From the NCBI GenBank assembly GCA_013329615.1, contig DUKA01000094.1, forward strand, positions 1 to 10,118: a DNA stretch of 10,118 nt, read 5' to 3'. The stretch comes from Candidatus Bathyarchaeota archaeon (lineage in GTDB: Archaea; Thermoproteota; Bathyarchaeia; TCS64). Positions 6,424-10,118 of the stretch are shown here, piece after piece. The notes below the pieces were generated by a model that was not told where the DNA came from, did not search any database, and saw nothing but the letters and a program-made list of their open reading frames with translations. The stretch's first letter is position 1, and every line of letters starts with the position of its first letter. Made by a program: the position numbers and the translations under genes.

Positions 6424-7104
6424 TTACCGCCGTATTACGCAGACGAATCCGCCGAGCTGTTCAAGTCTCGCACCAGCGGCGGTGTCAGGCTTCATGATGC
6501 TAACAGTTGCCCCCATGTTCCTCGCCTTCTGTATGGTGCTCTGATATAGTCTGCTGGATCGGTTGGCCGCGTCGAAGCTCTCAGCGATGAGGACTAGGTT
6601 TGGTCTCTTATCCGACGCGAGGACACCCGCAAGTTCCCTTAAGGTGTATATTGTGTGGCCACCGTTGAGCGCCTTCTCGAGTCGCTCAATGATCATCTCA
6701 TTCGTCTCGACGGCTGCCTCGTTGACGCTCTCCTGTATCATATTCATCTTGACGAGCTTAAGGACATCGGTTCTCGTCACCGCCTTCTTGTCCAGCTCCT
6801 TTACGGCGAGTTTCTTGGTGAGCCAGCCGTGGCTGCGGTTGAGGTACTCTATAAAGCCGGATTTTCGCGTGTATTTCTCCGTTGAGGCTATGATGAGTTG
6901 GTTGAAGCCCTCGGGTAGTAGTGTTCTGATGGCTTCAATGATCTCCTCGTTGTGCTTGTATGCCGATTTTTCGTCGTCGGCGTTCTTCGTGATCGTTTTG
7001 CCTTGTTTCAGTGATTCGCTGTAGATTAGCCAGATGTTGGCGGATTGGTTGTCAAGGCCAATGAGGATGGCGGTCGGATATCCTCGTCGGCCTTTCCTCG
7101 GCAT
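6424..7104 (-). CDS. Short eRF1/Pelota-like protein without GGQ
   Basis: The 226 residues look like the central and C-terminal domains of the eRF1/Pelota (baeRF/Vms1-like) family. Residues about 10-118 fit domain 2: strands TAILIGLD and ANIWLIYS, then KHNEEIIEAIR (50-60), which lines up with the conserved RHN-helix of eRF1, and LIIASTEKY. Residues about 135-226 fit the L7Ae-like domain 3, including IYTLRELAGVL and the typical ending ARLEQLGGFVCVIRR. The peptidyl-tRNA-hydrolysing GGQ loop is absent; its place holds KNADDEKSAY. The N-terminal decoding domain (NIKS) is also missing, with only a basic MPRKGRRG tail. A role in ribosome binding or rescue is inferred, not shown. The start ATG lies one base after the amidohydrolase stop. 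Assignment rests on residue patterns rather than a search. Confidence 0.62.
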   Translation of the reverse strand: MPRKGRRGYPTAILIGLDNQSANIWLIYSESLKQGKTITKNADDEKSAYKHNEEIIEAIRTLLPEGFNQLIIASTEKYTRKSGFIEYLNRSHGWLTKKLAVKELDKKAVTRTDVLKLVKMNMIQESVNEAAVETNEMIIERLEKALNGGHTIYTLRELAGVLASDKRPNLVLIAESFDAANRSSRLYQSTIQKARNMGATVSIMKPDTAAGARLEQLGGFVCVIRR

Positions 7105-7105
7105 C

Positions 7106-8023
7106 TCACTCCCTCGGTTTGTATCCGGTCAGGCGCTTGTGGTTGCCGCTGAAAATCTTGGCGATGCCCTCGTCGTTCACGAGGCCGTCCTTCTTCAGGC
7201 TTTGCAGGGCGTTGAACTGCTCCTCCAGAATGTTGTAACGGAAGCCCCGGGGAAAGAAGGTAGAGTCGGTGCCGAACAGTATCTTATCCGGTCCCCCGGC
7301 GCGCAGGGCATGGCGGAAGACATCCTTGACGGAGAGATCCTCGGGGAGGTACTTGTACCAGATGTTGCTGCCGCTGCTGTCCATATAGACGTTGTCGGCC
7401 TGGTACTGCATGAGGAGTACCTCGCGGAAGAAGCCGGCGCCGAAGTGGGCGATTATGAAGCTCGTGTCGGGGAAGTCGCGCGCGGGTATCTGTATGTCTA
7501 TCGGGTTGCCGCTACGGAGGTCTGCGTCGCCGCCGATGCTCACTCCGAAGTGGCAGAAGACGACCATATTCTGCTTCTGCACCTCCTCGTAGATGGGGTA
7601 GAGCTCCTCGCTGTAGACGTGTGTGCCCCTCCAGGTGGATGGGTAGAGCTTGATTCCGTAGAAGCCATCCTTGGCCGCCTGCCTGATCTTCTTCGGCGCC
7701 TCGGGGTCAGTGGGCTGGACGTTGAGGTATCCGAGGAAGTAGCCCGGGTACCTCTTCCGCGCCTCCATGAACTCGTCGTATGTCTCGGGCCCGATCATGA
7801 AGCCTACGCTGCTTACGCCGTAGCGGTCGAGTTCGTCGCCCCACTTCTTTGCCGCGTCGAAGTTCTCGTCGGGTAACTCGATGCTCTTCATGTCCGTGCG
7901 CGTCTGCGTCCTCTTCGTGAAGCTTGCCATGCTGCGTCCGCGCTGGGACCATGCCTTGATCGATCCCGCGGTCATGAAGTGGGCGTGGGCGTCGATGACC
8001 TCTATGCCGAGCTTTGACTTCAA
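7106..8023 (-). CDS. Amidohydrolase-2 family metal-dependent hydrolase
   Basis: This 305-residue protein has the TIM-barrel amidohydrolase pattern: H13 and H15 in DAHAHF, K125 in GIKLYP, H158 in FCHFG, H193 in IAHFGAGFF and D253 in FGTDS. These positions match the zinc-binding and catalytic residues of amidohydrolase-2 (ACMSD-related) proteins, which hydrolyse or decarboxylate small metabolites. The substrate cannot be read from the sequence. The start is TTG at 8021-8023: DAHAH must lie close to the N-terminus, a stop occurs nine codons upstream, and GAGG (8032-8035) is 8 bases before it. ATG codons just upstream are out of frame. It is the first gene of a pair with the eRF1-like gene and is divergent from the DUF362 gene, 34 bases away. 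Confidence 0.82.
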   Translation of the reverse strand: MKSKLGIEVIDAHAHFMTAGSIKAWSQRGRSMASFTKRTQTRTDMKSIELPDENFDAAKKWGDELDRYGVSSVGFMIGPETYDEFMEARKRYPGYFLGYLNVQPTDPEAPKKIRQAAKDGFYGIKLYPSTWRGTHVYSEELYPIYEEVQKQNMVVFCHFGVSIGGDADLRSGNPIDIQIPARDFPDTSFIIAHFGAGFFREVLLMQYQADNVYMDSSGSNIWYKYLPEDLSVKDVFRHALRAGGPDKILFGTDSTFFPRGFRYNILEEQFNALQSLKKDGLVNDEGIAKIFSGNHKRLTGYKPRE

Positions 8024-8057
8024 CCCATCATCCTCGTGATAGAATGCTTAGTTTAGG
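8024..8057. promoter_or_regulatory. Short divergent intergenic region
   Basis: Only 34 bases lie between the TTG starts of the amidohydrolase (minus) and DUF362 (plus) genes. They hold the GAGG Shine-Dalgarno site of the amidohydrolase. A weak TATA-like TTAGTTTA (8048-8055) would direct plus-strand transcription to begin near 8078, inside the annotated start of the DUF362 gene. No good minus-strand TATA box was found, so promoter elements may overlap coding DNA. Confidence 0.35.
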
Positions 8058-9272
8058 TTGCGGGATATCAAGCTTCTCGAAGGGTTGAAGAACGGCGGGT
8101 CCGCTTGTTGCCTCATGTTGCCGTTGAAGTCTAAGGCTGCGGTGAAGTCTCCCGCCTCCACGGTTTACGCGGTCGAAGGCGCAAATGGGAACGACGGCGC
8201 CTTCAACACTCTGCTCGAACTCATGGACGCATCAGGTCTGAAGTTCTACAAGACGAGGGCCAAGGGGCTCCTACAGGGTCCCACGGGGTTGATCGCGCGA
8301 GACGACGTCGTATTAGTCAAGGTGAACAGCCAGTGGGACGAGTGCGGGATGACGAACACCGACCTCGTCAAGGCCATTGTGGCGGCGGTGCTGGCGCACC
8401 CCGACGGCTTCGTTGGGGAGGTTGTTGTAGCCGACAATGGGCAGGCCCAGTACGGGAGCACCAGCCACGGGGGTAGTTTCGAATACGAGGTCAACAATGC
8501 CGAGGATCGGTCGCAGTCGACCCAGAAGGCAGTGGACTCACTCGGCGCGCTCGGGAGGGTCTCGACGTACCTCTGGGACGAGATCACGGAGAAGCTGGTG
8601 GGCGACTACTCGGAGGGGGACGCGGACGACGGCTACGTCGTGGCCGAGCGGGCCGACCCCCTCACCGGGATGCTCACGAGTTACCCAAAGTTCAGGACGC
8701 TGCACGGCTCACTCGTCAGCTTCAAGAGGGGGGTATGGGACCCAGCGGCGAAGAAGTACGACGCCGGGCGTCTCAAGGTGATAAGCATCCCCGTCCTCAA
8801 GTCGCACTTCATATACGGCGTGACCGGCGCAGTGAAGCACTACATGGGCGTCCCCAGCGACAAGCTCTCCGCTGCCCGCGGCCATCGGCCACACGCATCA
8901 GTCGGCAAGGGCGGCATGGGCACCCTCATGGCCGAGACGTGTGTACCAACGCTGAGTGTCCTCGACGCCATACGCGTCAACGCGAAGCCCGGCACCGGAC
9001 CAAAGACGCCATTCGACGGCGCAACTGAGGCGAACATTATCGCCGCGAGCACCGACCCAGTCGCACTCGACTACTGGGCATCAAAAAACATCCTCTGCCC
9101 AATCGCCAAATCCAAGTACGGCGTTGACGCCACGCTCTTCGACCCCGACAACAAGACGAAGGGCTCATTCGGAGACTGGCTCAAGCTGGCCTGCGCCGAG
9201 TTGAACGAGGCGGGGCACCCCTACACGTTCGACGAGGACCGCATAGCCGTGAAGATCGCCGGGAAGCCCTAA
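8058..9272 (+). CDS. DUF362 domain protein
   Basis: With the longest start, TTG at 8058, the product has 404 residues. DUF362 signatures are in order: VLVKVNSQWDECGMTNTDLV (85-104), VVVADNGQAQ near 122-131, the basic IPVLKSHFIYGVTGAVKHYMG segment (244-264) and STDPVALDYWASKN (331-344). The function of DUF362 is not established; relatives often carry ferredoxin domains, but none is present here. The start is uncertain: no Shine-Dalgarno site precedes 8058, the only upstream TATA-like box suggests transcription begins near 8078, and TTG at 8085 or ATG at 8115 would remove 9 or 19 residues without touching the family core, which begins near STVYAVEG (34-41). It ends convergently with the HAD gene, sharing 4 bases. 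Confidence 0.78.
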   Translation: MRDIKLLEGLKNGGSACCLMLPLKSKAAVKSPASTVYAVEGANGNDGAFNTLLELMDASGLKFYKTRAKGLLQGPTGLIARDDVVLVKVNSQWDECGMTNTDLVKAIVAAVLAHPDGFVGEVVVADNGQAQYGSTSHGGSFEYEVNNAEDRSQSTQKAVDSLGALGRVSTYLWDEITEKLVGDYSEGDADDGYVVAERADPLTGMLTSYPKFRTLHGSLVSFKRGVWDPAAKKYDAGRLKVISIPVLKSHFIYGVTGAVKHYMGVPSDKLSAARGHRPHASVGKGGMGTLMAETCVPTLSVLDAIRVNAKPGTGPKTPFDGATEANIIAASTDPVALDYWASKNILCPIAKSKYGVDATLFDPDNKTKGSFGDWLKLACAELNEAGHPYTFDEDRIAVKIAGKP

Positions 9273-9985
9273 AGCCTCTCCGCAATCTCCGGGATTTCGA
9301 GGAGCCCGCTCAGGTTCATTATCGTGTAGTCTGGGGTCATATTCGGTGCATCGGGCTCCTTAACCTTCAGCCAAACCCCCTTCATACCGGCCGCCTTGGC
9401 ACCGGCCACGTCCGTTCTCAACAGGTCGCCGACGTGGAGCGCCTCGCCGGGTGCAACATTTAGCCCCTTTAGGGCGCTCTCGAATGCCTCGCGGCGCGGT
9501 TTGCATATCATCGTCTCATCAGAGAATACCGTCGTGGTGAAGAGACTCAGTATGCCATAGTTGTCGAGGAAGCGCCTCATCTGGTTGCCCGAGGTCACGC
9601 CGGTGTCGCTTATGATGCCGAGCTTGAAACGGGGCGCGAGTCGAGAGACCACATCGGCTGCGCCAGCGGTCAACAGGGGCGGGTCCTCATGGATGATTTC
9701 GCCATATCTCTCCATCAAGCGTTCCATCGAAGCGGGGCCGAGTGCCACGCCGGCGCCCTTCAGGGTGTATTCAAGCCTCTCCGCGAGCGGGTAGTGGCAG
9801 TATTCCTTGCTCCAGAGCTCATCGTGCCTCCTCTGGGCGGCGGAGTAGGAGAACCTCAGTGCCTCCCAGTTGACCCTCTGCCCCTCGGCGCCGAGCGCAT
9901 CGGCTAGTATCTCGATCCTCTTCTCAGTGTAGCTCTTCTCGACGATGAGCGTGTTCCAGAGGTCGAAGGTTATGGCCTTGATCAA
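9269..9985 (-). CDS. HAD-superfamily hydrolase
   Basis: The 238-residue protein has all four haloacid dehalogenase-type motifs: I, D8 in FDLWNTL (nucleophile D8; the usual second Asp is replaced by W10, as in several dehalogenase-like subfamilies); II, S126 in IISDTG; III, K162 in CKPRREAF; IV, GDLLRTD (186-192) with D187 and D192. Residues about 15-95 form a helical C1-type cap. Family members are phosphatases or dehalogenases on small molecules; W10 in place of the acid/base Asp leaves open which reaction applies. The start is TTG at 9983-9985, with F7-D8 directly behind it. No Shine-Dalgarno site is seen, but a TATA-like CTTATCTAA near 10011-10019 lies at the right distance for a near-leaderless mRNA. 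Confidence 0.83.
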   Translation of the reverse strand: MIKAITFDLWNTLIVEKSYTEKRIEILADALGAEGQRVNWEALRFSYSAAQRRHDELWSKEYCHYPLAERLEYTLKGAGVALGPASMERLMERYGEIIHEDPPLLTAGAADVVSRLAPRFKLGIISDTGVTSGNQMRRFLDNYGILSLFTTTVFSDETMICKPRREAFESALKGLNVAPGEALHVGDLLRTDVAGAKAAGMKGVWLKVKEPDAPNMTPDYTIMNLSGLLEIPEIAERL

Positions 9986-10009
9986 TCTGCCCAGCTTGAA
10001 ACACGCGTG

Positions 10010-10020
10010 GGGTTAGATAA
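10010..10020 (-). promoter_or_regulatory. TATA-like box for the HAD gene
   Basis: On the minus strand, TCTTATCTAAC lies about 25-30 bases before the TTG start at 9985, which would make the transcript nearly leaderless. It sits just after the stop of the zinc-ribbon gene, so the HAD gene may have its own promoter or be read through from upstream. Composition evidence only. Confidence 0.35.
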
Positions 10021-10022
10021 GA

Positions 10023-10118
10023 CTAGTCGCAGTGCGGGCAGAGGAGGGCCTCGTCGTATCCCTGTGGGTAGTTCTCGACGTAGCCGTGGATCGTGCACTT
10101 GAACCTGTAGTAGGGCAG
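10023..10118 (-). CDS. Zinc-ribbon protein, C-terminal part (runs off right edge)
   Basis: The minus-strand frame entering from the right edge encodes 31 residues before the TAG at 10023. It contains FKCTIHG and ends in LLCPHCD, so C-x2-H and C-x2-C pairs spaced by about 20 residues form a likely zinc-binding ribbon. The rest of the protein is outside the window, so its role cannot be named. It could be a stand-alone small zinc finger or the tail of a larger protein. The HAD gene follows on the same strand after 37 bases. Confidence 0.6.
   Translation of the reverse strand: MPYYRFKCTIHGYVENYPQGYDEALLCPHCD

Noticed and set aside
6364..6549. Plus-strand 61-codon frame in the convergent region
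   Set aside because: Most of it overlaps the eRF1-like gene antisense and it has no Shine-Dalgarno site or recognisable product.
6424..7104. Annotation as full Pelota or aRF1
   Set aside because: The protein is far too short, lacks the N-terminal domain, and has no GGQ; only the central and C-terminal domains match.
7034..7876. Plus-strand 280-codon frame opposite the amidohydrolase
   Set aside because: Long but without family motifs, while the minus strand carries all amidohydrolase metal residues in order.

Overview
The window looks like chromosomal DNA of an archaeon, probably a thermophilic or anaerobic member of the Crenarchaeota/Thaumarchaeota (TACK) side, although the lineage cannot be fixed from sequence alone. 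Supporting signs are TATA-like boxes about 25 bases upstream of starts, near-leaderless first genes, Shine-Dalgarno sites mainly inside operons, several TTG or GTG starts, a four-subunit-type pyruvate:ferredoxin oxidoreductase, and a protein built from archaeal/eukaryotic release-factor domains. Coding DNA is GC-rich and the main intergenic region is clearly AT-rich.

Left part, minus strand: the N-terminal part of an MFS transporter runs off the left edge (1-538). Upstream of it is a pyruvate:ferredoxin oxidoreductase operon read right to left: a fused gamma-delta subunit (2758-3579), alpha (1548-2744) and beta (633-1532). Gaps are 13 and 15 bases, and each internal Shine-Dalgarno site overlaps the preceding stop codon. 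A GC hairpin followed by a T-run (minus strand) ends the operon.

Centre: an AT-rich divergent promoter region of about 400 bases (3580-3988) separates the por operon from a plus-strand pair, a MoxR-type AAA+ ATPase (3989-4888) and a VWA-domain protein (4890-6266). Their stop and start are one base apart. Such pairs usually act as an ATP-driven chaperone that assembles or activates a metalloenzyme; the client here is unknown. A short convergent terminator region follows (6267-6423).

Right part: a minus-strand pair encodes an amidohydrolase-2 family metal enzyme (7106-8023) and a small eRF1/Pelota-like protein that lacks the N-terminal decoding domain and a GGQ loop (6424-7104), again with a one-base gap. 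Only 34 bases away, a DUF362 protein is transcribed divergently (8058-9272). It ends tail to tail, overlapping by 4 bases, with a minus-strand HAD hydrolase (9269-9985). At the right edge is the C-terminus of a zinc-ribbon protein (10023-10118).

The central metabolic role is clear: the por genes interconvert pyruvate and acetyl-CoA with ferredoxin. The most unusual items are the MoxR/VWA pair with altered Walker B and MIDAS motifs facing the por operon, and the GGQ-less release-factor-like protein coupled to an amidohydrolase.
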